From assembly GCF_030248535.1 (NCBI RefSeq), contig NZ_JAHGAJ010000005.1, positions 186,001-250,000 of the forward strand: DNA of 64,000 bases. The letters are read 5' to 3'. How positions within the stretch are numbered: the first letter of the stretch is position 1; each line of letters starts with the position of its first letter. Position numbers and translations under genes: made by a program. The DNA comes from Vibrio sp. D404a. GTDB taxonomy: Bacteria > Pseudomonadota > Gammaproteobacteria > Enterobacterales > Vibrionaceae. The notes below the pieces were generated by a model. It saw nothing but the letters and a program-made list of their open reading frames with translations. It had not been told where the DNA came from and ran no database searches. Shown here in pieces: positions 1 through 8,498 of the stretch.

Positions 1-2027
1 CCTTGGTTGAGTTTAACTTCTCCATCAAACCTGAACTGCTTAAGAAGGCGAGTGCGATTGCGCAAAATATCCAAGATGATGTGGAATTGGCGATCGATGT
101 CGGTGTACCTTTTGAGCAGATCAAAGGTATGGACACTTATCTGGACGATACGTTAGCCACCTATCCAGAACTTACCTTCGTTGCGATCACCCAGAATGAA
201 GATGTGCTTTACCGTTCTGGTGCAGTCGAAACATTAGACCCAACCTATGCAGTAGCCTTTGAAAAGGTGTCGAATCAATACCTGTCAGCGACATTCCTTG
301 AACGTCTGGTTGTGGTATTTAAAGAACTGCCAAGCTTGCTCCCTTCTTTGTTTAGTGCTGATTCCGCACAGAGTGATGTGTTTCAATTGGCGATCCAAGG
401 CGCAGAAGAGGTTTCCGGGCGCATCTATGTTGGCTTGAGCTCTACTTTTGTTCAGTCCCAGTTAACAGATATCTTTTTTGATATCGCTATCGTTCTGATT
501 GCAGTGCTATTGGTCTGTTTTGAAGTGGTGATGGTTGTGGTGATGTTTTATGTATCGGGACCTTTAGAAGAGTCCGAGTCGATACTAAAACGTCAGGTGA
601 AAGGGGACTTTTCAGTTAATGAGAGAACCAGTTATCACGGCGTGATTGGTTTGTTCTCTCAGCGTCTAAATGACGATTCGAAAGATCTTCAGTCTCGATT
701 TAAAGCTCTGTTCTCCCGTTTTATCTCGTCTAAATCGAATTCCGATGGGCAGGCTGAGCAGAACACGGTTACCTCAAAGTTATCCAGCATTTCAGAGCGT
801 TTCAGTCTAGAGAGCAAACTTGGATTTCATAAGGGCAACATTGTTGACGCTCGTATCCCATTGTTTGTGTTCTCTTTCGCAGAAGAGCTTTCTAAGTCTT
901 TCATGCCTCTTTTCGTTAATGAGTTCTATAAGCCAACAAGCTGGATCTCAAAGGACGTGATGCTGGGGCTACCAATTTCCGTTTTCATGTTTGTCATCGC
1001 AGCTTGTACGCCATTTGCTGCTAAGTGGGTTGACCGATGGGGACAAAAACAACTGTTCTTGTTGGGCTTGATTCCAGCAATTGGTGGTTACTTCGGGTGT
1101 GCCTTTGCCCAAGACAGCATGGACATTGTGATTGCCCGTGGTGTGACGGCCTTCGGCTACGCGATCATCACCATCAGTTGTCAAAGCTATATCGCCGCTG
1201 TGATTACGCCTGAAAACCGAGCGAAAGGCATGTCGATTTTTGTTGGTGTCCTAATGACAGCGACCATGTGTGGTACGGCGCTTGGCGCGATCATCGCGGA
1301 TCGCATCGGCTACCAACCGGTGTTCTTACTCTCGGCATTATTAGCGGCTTTCGCAGGTTTCCTTGCATGGCGCATGTTTATTGGGGATGTCTCTGGCGAT
1401 GGTGCTAAAGGCAAAGCAGCAGCTAAGGGCAGTGTTTTCTTATTAGCTAAGAACTTACGTTTCATGGCTGTGATCTTGTTCTGTGCGATCCCAGCGAAGA
1501 TCGTACTAACGGGTTTCTTATATTTCCTCGTTCCTCTCTACCTTGTTTCTTTAGATGCCAGCCAATCAGAAATTGGTCGTGTCATGATGATCTACTCATT
1601 GGTGATCATTCCGCTGAGTCCAATTGCTTCGGGTATTGCCGACCGTACGCAAAAAACGAAGCAATTGGTGGTATTGGGTACTTTGTTGTCAGGGGCGATC
1701 TTGGTTTCGATGTACGGTGAAGATTCTGTGTTTAAGATTCTATTGGCGGTCACACTCATGGGTATCGCCCACTCGATTCTGAAAGCGCCGTTGATTGCTT
1801 GTGCTCTTGAAGCGTCAGAAGCAACTCCAGAAGTTGGACGCACTGAAGTACTTGGCTTACTTCGTACATCCGAGCGAATTGGTAGTGTTATCGGCCCTAT
1901 TTTGGTGGCTTCGTTATTAATCAGTCATAGCTTCGGTGAGGCGATGACCATAGTCGGCGGCGGTATTTTCCTAGCGGGTATTGCCATGTTTATGATCCTC
2001 AGAATGCCTGAGCGCGCTGCTCAATAG
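1..2027 (+). CDS. MFS transporter fused to an N-terminal periplasmic sensor region (5' partial)
   Basis: The reading frame is open at the window's left edge, so the true start and first membrane segment probably lie upstream; the first usable codon here is a TTG at base 3. The visible protein has about 155 residues of probable extracytoplasmic sensor (cache-like), a membrane helix near residues 158-185, a HAMP-like linker, and from about residue 285 a major facilitator domain with roughly 12 helices and the loop-2/3 motif DRWGQK. Such proteins normally move small solutes by proton coupling; the fused sensor suggests ligand-dependent behaviour. A periplasmic binding protein follows after 10 bases and then the T6SS genes on the same strand. 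MFS assignment is firm; sensor class and substrate are not known. Confidence 0.8.
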   Translation, partial: LVEFNFSIKPELLKKASAIAQNIQDDVELAIDVGVPFEQIKGMDTYLDDTLATYPELTFVAITQNEDVLYRSGAVETLDPTYAVAFEKVSNQYLSATFLERLVVVFKELPSLLPSLFSADSAQSDVFQLAIQGAEEVSGRIYVGLSSTFVQSQLTDIFFDIAIVLIAVLLVCFEVVMVVVMFYVSGPLEESESILKRQVKGDFSVNERTSYHGVIGLFSQRLNDDSKDLQSRFKALFSRFISSKSNSDGQAEQNTVTSKLSSISERFSLESKLGFHKGNIVDARIPLFVFSFAEELSKSFMPLFVNEFYKPTSWISKDVMLGLPISVFMFVIAACTPFAAKWVDRWGQKQLFLLGLIPAIGGYFGCAFAQDSMDIVIARGVTAFGYAIITISCQSYIAAVITPENRAKGMSIFVGVLMTATMCGTALGAIIADRIGYQPVFLLSALLAAFAGFLAWRMFIGDVSGDGAKGKAAAKGSVFLLAKNLRFMAVILFCAIPAKIVLTGFLYFLVPLYLVSLDASQSEIGRVMMIYSLVIIPLSPIASGIADRTQKTKQLVVLGTLLSGAILVSMYGEDSVFKILLAVTLMGIAHSILKAPLIACALEASEATPEVGRTEVLGLLRTSERIGSVIGPILVASLLISHSFGEAMTIVGGGIFLAGIAMFMILRMPERAAQ

Positions 2028-2037
2028 GACTGCCACT

Positions 2038-3036
2038 ATGAATAAAATTATCTTACTACTCATAGCCCTGATAGCCCCTAGTTTTGTACAAGCGACAGAG
2101 ACTAAATCAGTATATATGACCGTTTGGCGTGGTTGTGAGGAGGCGTGCCAAGGTTTCTTTGACTATATTGAAACCAATAACTTACCGGTTGAGATAACGC
2201 TAAGGAATGCGAACCGGGATAAAACGAAGTTGGCAGAGTTCCTTGAAGAGGCTAAATCGCTCTCTCCAGACTTGGTTGTGACGTGGGGAACTAGCGTCAG
2301 TAAAGCCATTATCGGAACTCGTGACGAGTTTGGCGACAAGACCAAATTGGGTGACATACCGGCACTATTTATGATCGTTGCAGACCCTGTAGGTGCAGGC
2401 ATTATCGATTCGCCACAAACGTCAGGGCGTTCGTTAGTCACTGGAATACGAAACCGTATTGACGAGGAAGTACAGATCCGCGTGATGCGTGAATACTTCC
2501 CAGTGGACAAGATTGGTGTGGTGTACTCAACGGCTGAGCTCAACTCGAACTTAAATACCCAAAAGCTAAAGAGCTTAGAAGAGAAAATGGAATTTGAAAC
2601 AGTGATTGAGACTTACGAGCTTGATGAGAATGGAAAACCGTTACCCGGTCAGTTTGACGGCAAGATGCAAAAGCTTGTCGAGCAAGGCGCTGACGTGGTG
2701 TATGTCGGCTCAAGCTCTTACAACCTGTCAAATCGCGATGATTTTACCTCCGCTGCTGTGGCGAATGGCCTACCTGTAGCGTCTGCATACGACTCAATGG
2801 TGACAGAGTCGAACGCCCTTATCTCGGTATCCAATAAATACTACCGAGTGGGTCAGTTGGCTGCTAACCAAGCAGAGAAGGTGCTTTTTGAAGGCGTGGA
2901 GCCGGGCACATTGCCTATCGCGGAGCTAAGCAGCTACTCGATTTCGATCAACATGGAAGTGGCAAGAATCATGTCCATTTTCCCTCCGATTCAATTACTG
3001 CGGTTTGCCGAACTGGTAAACGTAGACGTGAAGTAA
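2038..3036 (+). CDS. ABC-type substrate-binding protein (ABC_sub_bind family), periplasmic
   Basis: A 332-residue protein with a clear signal peptide (hydrophobic residues 4-15, cleavage expected after FVQA near residue 19). The remainder resembles the ABC_sub_bind (TrpX-like) family: an early segment on assigning a 'WGTSVSKAI' type loop, a central VADPVGAGII segment, and the later VYVGSSSYNLSN region typical of the two-lobed fold. It should bind a small ligand in the periplasm. No ABC permease or ATPase genes are adjacent; the partners visible are the sensor-MFS gene upstream and vgrG downstream, all co-oriented. I infer a role in sensing or uptake linked to the upstream gene rather than a standard ABC importer. 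Ligand unknown. Confidence 0.75.
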   Translation: MNKIILLLIALIAPSFVQATETKSVYMTVWRGCEEACQGFFDYIETNNLPVEITLRNANRDKTKLAEFLEEAKSLSPDLVVTWGTSVSKAIIGTRDEFGDKTKLGDIPALFMIVADPVGAGIIDSPQTSGRSLVTGIRNRIDEEVQIRVMREYFPVDKIGVVYSTAELNSNLNTQKLKSLEEKMEFETVIETYELDENGKPLPGQFDGKMQKLVEQGADVVYVGSSSYNLSNRDDFTSAAVANGLPVASAYDSMVTESNALISVSNKYYRVGQLAANQAEKVLFEGVEPGTLPIAELSSYSISINMEVARIMSIFPPIQLLRFAELVNVDVK

Positions 3037-3045
3037 GGAGCGAAT

Positions 3046-3090
3046 ATGCAAGGAACGCATTTAGCATTCAACCACAAGGAGGTTCAATGA
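3046..3090 (+). CDS. tiny 14-codon ORF overlapping the vgrG start
   Basis: An ATG at 3046 is preceded by a good Shine-Dalgarno (AAGGAG at about 3034-3039) and reads 14 codons to a TGA that overlaps the vgrG start codon as ATGA. The ORF also contains the vgrG ribosome-binding site. It could be a leader peptide that couples or gates vgrG translation, or it may be chance. Nothing in the peptide is recognisable. Confidence 0.2.
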   Translation: MQGTHLAFNHKEVQ

Positions 3091-5141
3091 ACGAATTGAT
3101 TGAACCTCAAGGTAGCTTGTTGGTAGTTAAAAACTCAAAGAGCAAAGAGTTTGTTGCGTCTGATCTCTCGGTTTGTGAGGCGGTCAGTGATGAGTATCAG
3201 TTCCAAGTCACCGTGTTGGCGTCAAGCTCTAGTGCGGAAGACTGGATTGGTGAGCCGATTGATTGCAACTTTTACACGGAAACCGGTTCTAGCCGCAAAG
3301 AAGCGCGTACCTTCAAAGGGTATGTGGTTAAAGCACAAGTGCAATCTCAGCGCGTTGATTCATCCTATTTTGGCGTCAAGCTAACGGTTCAGCCTTGGTT
3401 CTTTTTACTCAAGCACTCACGACAATGCCGGGTGTTTCAAGAAGCGACGGTTCAGACAATCGTCACCAGTATTTTTGATGACTTGGGTTTTAAAGGCGAC
3501 TACAGCGTTAAAAGTATGCCCTCAACGAAAAGAGAGTACTGCATTCAATTCAACGAATCAGACTTTGATTTTGTCACTCGACTGCTCGCAGAAGAAGGCG
3601 TGCACTATTACTTTGGTAAAGACAGCAAAGCAGACACACTTTATCTGCAACAAGCGTCTAAACCGTTTGCGACCGATGATAGCGTCACCGTTGACTATGC
3701 AGGGCAACCGTCTGGCGATTATGAGGTGCTTGATACCTGGCAGCGCGAGCAGCGCTTTCATAGTGCTTCACTCGAAATTGCAGGCTACGACTACAACCAG
3801 TCGAAGTTGGTGACAAGCAAAGCGAAAAAATCCAAATATACTCTGTCGAACAACTCTAAGTTGACCGAGTATCGTTACCCAGCGGCAAGCCCTGCTGGCA
3901 GTTACACCGACCTAGCAAGTGCATTGGTCGAGACTCAGCGTGGCCAACTGGACTCTTCATACGACAGAGCTTATGCGAAGACACAATCTTTGGATGTTTG
4001 TGTTGGGCATTTCTTAAAGCTAGCAGGCCATTCAGACACGACTCAGAAAGGTAATTATCTAGTCTCTGAGCTGCGTTATGAATTTGATGACAAGACAGGC
4101 GATCTAACTGCCGAATTGACCTGTATCCCAGAAGACCAAGTGTTCTATCCATCTGCTAAAGATAAGCCCGTGTTACATGGTTTGCAGTCGGCTTTGGTTT
4201 CAGGAAGCAAAGACGGTGAGCCTGCCAATGATGCGCTTGGAAGAGTGAGAATCAAGTTCCATTGGGATCCAGAAAGTGGCGACAAAACCAGTTGTTGGGT
4301 ACGCGTGGCACAAGCCATGGCAGGCAACGGCTATGGCGCACAATTTCTGCCTCGCGCAGGCCAGGAAGTACTGGTGAGTTTTATCAATGGCGATCCAGAT
4401 CAGCCAGTCATTGTCTCAAGTGTCTATAACAGCAAACACAAACCGCCTTATCCAACCGCGAACACTACTCAAAGCGGCGTAATGACCAAACTGGCCGGTA
4501 AAGCCAATGAAATTAAGCTTGATGACAAAAAAGACAATGAGCTGTTTGCTGTCAACGCTGCAAAAGACATGACGCGTGACGTTATCAATGACTACACAGA
4601 AACGGTCGGTGGTGAATTCAAATCCACAGTGACGAAAAACGTCACTCAAACCATCGAACAGAAAAGCATTTTAACAGCGAAAGAGGGTATCGAACTCTCG
4701 ACAGACAAGTCATATGCCCTAAAGGCAAAAGAGGCGATTACGGAAGATGGGAAAACCATCACCCTTACTGCCGATGACACGATAACGCTAAAGGTCGGCA
4801 GCAGTAAGTTGGTGATCAGCAGCGATAAGATCGAGTTATCAAGCGGTACAGTTGCGATCAGTGGCAGTTCAAAAATCTCGCTAGATGGCGGCAGCCTTAG
4901 CCAATCGGGAACCTCTGTCAGTATCTCATCAAAAGGCTCTTTAAGCGCGAAGGCCAGTACATCAATGTCACTCAGCGCCTCAACTAGCTTTGCCGCGAAA
5001 GGCAGCACTGGCGCCAAGATTCAAGGGCTCAACGCTGAGCTAAAAGGGGACGTTACCGCCAAGGTTTCTGGTGCCGCGACCGCTGAGATCAGTTCATCAG
5101 GTCAAACCGCCGTGAAAGGCACAATAGTGATGGTGAACTGA
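3087..5141 (+). CDS. vgrG: Type VI secretion tip protein VgrG (TssI)
   Basis: A 684-residue spike protein that trimerises on the Hcp tube and, capped by PAAR, punctures target cells. Residues about 5-370 form the gp27-like region, with the family motif around residue 150-165 (FNESDFDFVTRLLAEEGVHYYF). Residues about 375-455 are the gp5 OB-fold (GRVRIKFHWD, then SCWVRVAQ and GQEVLVSFINGDPDQPVI). The tail from about residue 500 is rich in Ser, Thr, Lys and Asp with short repeated strands, as expected for the beta-helix needle. It ends without an added enzymatic domain, so cargo must be delivered by separate proteins. The ATG follows AAGGAGG. The stop overlaps the next start by one base. Confidence 0.96.
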   Translation: MNELIEPQGSLLVVKNSKSKEFVASDLSVCEAVSDEYQFQVTVLASSSSAEDWIGEPIDCNFYTETGSSRKEARTFKGYVVKAQVQSQRVDSSYFGVKLTVQPWFFLLKHSRQCRVFQEATVQTIVTSIFDDLGFKGDYSVKSMPSTKREYCIQFNESDFDFVTRLLAEEGVHYYFGKDSKADTLYLQQASKPFATDDSVTVDYAGQPSGDYEVLDTWQREQRFHSASLEIAGYDYNQSKLVTSKAKKSKYTLSNNSKLTEYRYPAASPAGSYTDLASALVETQRGQLDSSYDRAYAKTQSLDVCVGHFLKLAGHSDTTQKGNYLVSELRYEFDDKTGDLTAELTCIPEDQVFYPSAKDKPVLHGLQSALVSGSKDGEPANDALGRVRIKFHWDPESGDKTSCWVRVAQAMAGNGYGAQFLPRAGQEVLVSFINGDPDQPVIVSSVYNSKHKPPYPTANTTQSGVMTKLAGKANEIKLDDKKDNELFAVNAAKDMTRDVINDYTETVGGEFKSTVTKNVTQTIEQKSILTAKEGIELSTDKSYALKAKEAITEDGKTITLTADDTITLKVGSSKLVISSDKIELSSGTVAISGSSKISLDGGSLSQSGTSVSISSKGSLSAKASTSMSLSASTSFAAKGSTGAKIQGLNAELKGDVTAKVSGAATAEISSSGQTAVKGTIVMVN

Positions 5142-5719
5142 TGAAAAAGATCCCATACAAGAATTCAGCTCAGATACTCGCTCATTTTGAGCTATCAGAA
5201 GAAGCAAGTGCTTTGGTAAACGTTGAGACGTTACCTACAGAGGCGATTACTAAGTTGCGAGATGCGGAGCTGAACATCGATCTTACTAACTACTTAGCAC
5301 ATGCACTGCCAATGCGAGAGGCGATCTGGTGGTCGGTACAAGCGACGCAGTTAAGAAAAGCGGACTTAACCAACCAAGAGCTGAAGTTGATTAATGAGAG
5401 TGGCAAATGGGTGAAAGAGCCCAACGAAGCGACTCGCAGACATATTGAAAAAGCAATAGAACCTCTGCCGAATGAAAGTTCAGCCAGATGGGTAGGACAA
5501 TCAGTGTTTTGGAGTGGTCAAGGCAGTATTGCACCTGCTGATTTACCTGTGGTCATGCCTGCCGATCTTCTTTACGCAAAGGCTGTTGCTGGAGCGGTTA
5601 ATACAGCCGCAGCTTTACCTGAGTGGTCAGGATATAAGGCTTACTACAAGAAGGTATTTAACAGCGCTATTGATATCGCCAATGGTGGCTCTGGTGTTAC
5701 ACGCGAAGGAGACCAATGA
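5141..5719 (+). CDS. T6SS-associated DUF6931-type protein
   Basis: A 192-residue soluble protein with no signal peptide or membrane helix. The central segment (ALPMREAIWWSVQA, about residues 55-68) matches my recollection of the DUF6931 family found beside vgrG and PAAR genes. The C-terminal third (about 130-175) holds an alanine-rich helix and a YKAYYKK basic segment. It overlaps vgrG by one base at its start and PAAR by four bases (ATGA) at its end, so all three are translationally coupled. A role as adaptor or chaperone joining cargo to the spike is the simplest reading. Because no separate immunity gene is visible beside the RelA/SpoT-like gene, an immunity role cannot be excluded. Function unproven. 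Confidence 0.6.
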   Translation: MKKIPYKNSAQILAHFELSEEASALVNVETLPTEAITKLRDAELNIDLTNYLAHALPMREAIWWSVQATQLRKADLTNQELKLINESGKWVKEPNEATRRHIEKAIEPLPNESSARWVGQSVFWSGQGSIAPADLPVVMPADLLYAKAVAGAVNTAAALPEWSGYKAYYKKVFNSAIDIANGGSGVTREGDQ

Positions 5720-6018
5720 TGCCGTCTGCAGCAAGATTGACTGACATGCACACGTGCCCGATGCAAACACCGGGTACTCCGCCAATTCCTCATGTGGGTG
5801 GGCCAATTGTAGGGCCGGGCGCAGTGACGGTACTGATATGTAAATTACCAGCGGCAAAAATGGGTGACTCGCTGGTATGTGTAGGACCGCCAGACAGCAT
5901 AGTAAAAGGCAGTGCGACTGTTCTAATCAATAGCACTCCGGCTGCACGAATGGGCGACACAACAAGTCACGGGGGCAGCATTGTTTTTGGTGCTCCGACG
6001 GTTCAAATAGGTGGGTAG
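5716..6018 (+). CDS. PAAR-domain spike-tip protein
   Basis: A 100-residue protein made almost entirely of a PAAR domain: PSAARLTDMHTCP at the N-terminus, then repeated glycine/proline turns (VGGPIVGPG, KMGDSLVCVGPPD, ARMGDTTSHGG) and a C-terminal GAPTVQIGG strand. PAAR proteins form the sharp metal-binding cone on the VgrG trimer. There is no N- or C-terminal extension, so it is a bare tip rather than a PAAR-toxin fusion. The start is the first of two tandem ATGs and overlaps the preceding stop. The gene that follows is the best cargo candidate. Confidence 0.93.
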   Translation: MMPSAARLTDMHTCPMQTPGTPPIPHVGGPIVGPGAVTVLICKLPAAKMGDSLVCVGPPDSIVKGSATVLINSTPAARMGDTTSHGGSIVFGAPTVQIGG

Positions 6019-6033
6019 TTGAAAGGACTAACT

Positions 6034-6078
6034 ATGAAGATGGTGAGTGGAGGGAACGATGCCAACGCATACTCTTGA
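6034..6078 (+). CDS. tiny 14-codon ORF overlapping the start of the RelA/SpoT-like gene
   Basis: An ATG at 6034 follows an AAGGA element and runs 14 codons to a TGA at 6076-6078, overlapping the first codons of the next gene in another frame. It is the second such tiny ORF in this part of the operon (compare 3046-3090). It could modulate translation of the downstream gene or be coincidental. Confidence 0.15.
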   Translation: MKMVSGGNDANAYS

Positions 6079-7111
6079 GGGAGTTATTTCTCAAACAACG
6101 TTTTGGGACAATGACCATAAGCGCGAACAGATAGAAGAACTTGTCGAGCAAGCGAAGCTGGCTAACCCCAAGCTGCATGCTTTCATGCTTGATCTTACTC
6201 GAAAAGTAAACAATGAGTCCGGTAAGGCGATTGCCTATAACCGTGGTCCCCTAAAAACCCGTGAACGTATCGCGGCTAAGTGTGGCATCACCAATTGGGA
6301 TGATCCTAAAACCGATAAAACGCAAGGCGTTAAAAAGCCTTTGGCGGTTAAAGATATCGCTCGTGCAACGATCGTTTTTAGCACGATCGCTCAGATGTTT
6401 GCATTCAGAGATTATATCTACACGACACCTGAGTATCAGGCGATTAAAGACAAGCAATCAGACGCTGTGAAAGATCTCTGGGAAAAAGAGATCCTAGACC
6501 AATACAAGGACGTAAAGTTCTTCTTGCAGGTCGAAATCGACTTTTCAACCAGAGTTAACAACGTACCTACACCAAAGAAAACGATCCCTCATATTGTTGA
6601 GCTTCAACTGAACGTGAGTCAGATGGCTTGGGGTAAAACCTATGGTCACGCGTTCTACAACCTTTCACGCCTTGCTTACATTGGCGGCAAGCAGAAGTTT
6701 GTTTGGGATGATACCGACTGTGTCATTACTGTTCCTGCGGATATTTCAGGAAAAGTAGCGAACAAACTAAGAACCGCTATCACTCACTGCCGCAGCATCG
6801 CGTGTGGAGACAAGGATGTGTTATTGGCTGCAAGCATTTTATCGAAGATGGTTTCGGCAAAATTCAAACTGCCTTCATCTAAAGAGTGCGAGAGCTTACC
6901 GGCGGCTCAGCACTACAGCTATAAGAATCGCAAGAAGCCTCTGGTGATTCAATGTGGCCCTTATGACTACAAAAAGGCAGCGAATCAAGACTCTAGTAAT
7001 GCACAAGCTTGGGCTATTTCGTTTCTCGCAAGCTTTATCTGGGCGAATTTCACTAAGTCTCAGCACAAGCCTGGTGTAACGGGTACCGCTGCCAATTGGC
7101 ATGCGAATTAG
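6059..7111 (+). CDS. RelA/SpoT-fold protein, candidate T6SS nucleotide-modifying effector
   Basis: A 350-residue protein. I chose ATG 6059 (SD GGAGGG at 6049) over an in-frame GTG at 6047. Residues about 55-205 resemble the (p)ppGpp synthetase core: AIAYNRGPLKTRERIAAK at 57-74 recalls the G-R-x-K...S-I-x-x-K element; VKDIARATIVFST at 97-109 recalls D-I-x-G-x-R; VELQLNVSQMAWGKTYGHAFYN at 180-201 recalls the E-I-Q-x-R-T...W...H...Y signature with Glu181 as candidate catalytic residue. The canonical GY.S.H segment is not evident. The P. aeruginosa T6SS effector Tas1 is a known member of this superfamily, making (p)ppApp. Position directly after PAAR supports a cargo role. No obvious immunity gene follows; tssA starts 14 bases later. 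Fold is moderately supported; toxicity is inference. Confidence 0.6.
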   Translation: MPTHTLEGVISQTTFWDNDHKREQIEELVEQAKLANPKLHAFMLDLTRKVNNESGKAIAYNRGPLKTRERIAAKCGITNWDDPKTDKTQGVKKPLAVKDIARATIVFSTIAQMFAFRDYIYTTPEYQAIKDKQSDAVKDLWEKEILDQYKDVKFFLQVEIDFSTRVNNVPTPKKTIPHIVELQLNVSQMAWGKTYGHAFYNLSRLAYIGGKQKFVWDDTDCVITVPADISGKVANKLRTAITHCRSIACGDKDVLLAASILSKMVSAKFKLPSSKECESLPAAQHYSYKNRKKPLVIQCGPYDYKKAANQDSSNAQAWAISFLASFIWANFTKSQHKPGVTGTAANWHAN

Positions 7112-7125
7112 TGGGGAATCAATGA

Positions 7126-8451
7126 ATGTTTGAAGATTTGCTGACACCGATTTCTGACGAAGCGCCTTGTGGTGAATATCTAAAAGATAATCGCTCGCTG
7201 TTTCGTGGCTACCGTAACGAATTCAACATGGCGCAATCGTCATTTCGTCAGCTAATGGAAATCCCAGATGCTTTAGAAGATGCGGAGCTCGTGGATGCGA
7301 ATTTAGCGAATTGGCAAAAGCTGTCGGAGACCTGCTACCAGTGCCTAAAAGAGACCTCGAAAGACCTCGAAATCTTCTCTTGGTTTACGGTGGCTCAACT
7401 GTTTGGCGCACAGCCGTTCCAGAATCTGTCGAACGCGTTAAGAAGCATGGAAAACGTAGTCGATAACTACTGGGATACGCTGCACCCTGTGCTGCCAGAG
7501 AAAAAGCGCAAAGGCGACACTGAGCAAGCCCAAGCTGTCGAGGTTGCAGAGCACAGAGTTAAGCCTCTATTGCAACTGATTGGCGATACCGCAGAGAGCG
7601 GCCTGTTGTACATGCCTCTTCAGATGTTAGCGTTGGTTGGTGATATCGATTACGGCCGATTCTACAAGAACGAAAAAGACGGGACGTTGGCGACACTGAA
7701 AGCGGAAGCCGTCTCGGCACTCGCGAGTGAAAGAGGCGAAGTGGAATCACGCATTTTGGCATTGGGCGAATCTTTAGAGGCGTTAACCCAGTTAGAAACA
7801 CTGATTTCAAGTAAGTGTGCTGATGTCGGAGCTCAGGCTTTGAGCTTCCGCTTTGTTAAAGAGTCCATTGAACGCCTTATCTCAGCACTTCGCTATTTAG
7901 TTGGCGAGCAGTTTGCTCATTGGCCGCTTGACCCGGTAGTCGAAGCTCCAGCTGAACCAGAGCCTGCGGAAATATCACCAAGTGTTGATCCCGCTACCGT
8001 AGGTGCTGTTGCTGAGTCGCCGGTCACACCCGCAGTGTCTTCAGTTTCTGCCGCAGCTCTTAGCGCACCTGCAATTGCAACTATGGCCACTGCCAGTGCA
8101 GCAGCGACTCGTGAACAAGCATTGGCGGATCTGCAGGTGATTGCCGACTACTTTTTAGAAAATGAACCACACAGTCCAATTTATTTACTACTTAAACGAG
8201 CGATACGTTGGGGAGGAATGTCATTACCAGAATTACTCGAAGAACTGGTCGGCGATAACGGCGCCGTACATCAAAGAATCGAACATCTAGCTGGACTCGA
8301 GAGCGCTGAGCATAAAGCAGTACTCAAAGCGACGGCTGCGCCACAACCTCAAGTGGTCATGCCGTCAGAAACAGTTCAGGAAGAAGTGAAAGTGCAGGAA
8401 TCAACCTCTACCCCAAGCTCTGATTCAGGGCTCTCCAATATCGAGTGGTAG
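7126..8451 (+). CDS. tssA: Type VI secretion protein TssA (ImpA type)
   Basis: A 441-residue cytoplasmic protein. The N-terminal ImpA_N domain spans about residues 5-120 (opening LLTPISDEAPCGEYL, later NVVDNYWDTLHPVLP). A proline/alanine-rich linker occupies about 268-325. The C-terminal domain (NEPHSPIYLLLKRAIRWGG, about 345-363, then SLPELLEELVGD) is like that of the P. aeruginosa TssA1 class, whose C-terminus forms a ring with gp6-like features. TssA primes baseplate assembly and tail elongation. The start is the second of two close ATGs; the first is closed at once by a stop. hcp follows after 47 bases. Confidence 0.92.
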   Translation: MFEDLLTPISDEAPCGEYLKDNRSLFRGYRNEFNMAQSSFRQLMEIPDALEDAELVDANLANWQKLSETCYQCLKETSKDLEIFSWFTVAQLFGAQPFQNLSNALRSMENVVDNYWDTLHPVLPEKKRKGDTEQAQAVEVAEHRVKPLLQLIGDTAESGLLYMPLQMLALVGDIDYGRFYKNEKDGTLATLKAEAVSALASERGEVESRILALGESLEALTQLETLISSKCADVGAQALSFRFVKESIERLISALRYLVGEQFAHWPLDPVVEAPAEPEPAEISPSVDPATVGAVAESPVTPAVSSVSAAALSAPAIATMATASAAATREQALADLQVIADYFLENEPHSPIYLLLKRAIRWGGMSLPELLEELVGDNGAVHQRIEHLAGLESAEHKAVLKATAAPQPQVVMPSETVQEEVKVQESTSTPSSDSGLSNIEW

Positions 8452-8498
8452 CGGTTACTAACAGTCAAAAATGACAAATCATAGAAAAGGGAATAATC

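Noticed and set aside
4646..5017. 123-codon minus-strand frame within the vgrG tail
   Set aside because: Product of the low-complexity beta-helix coding sequence read backwards.
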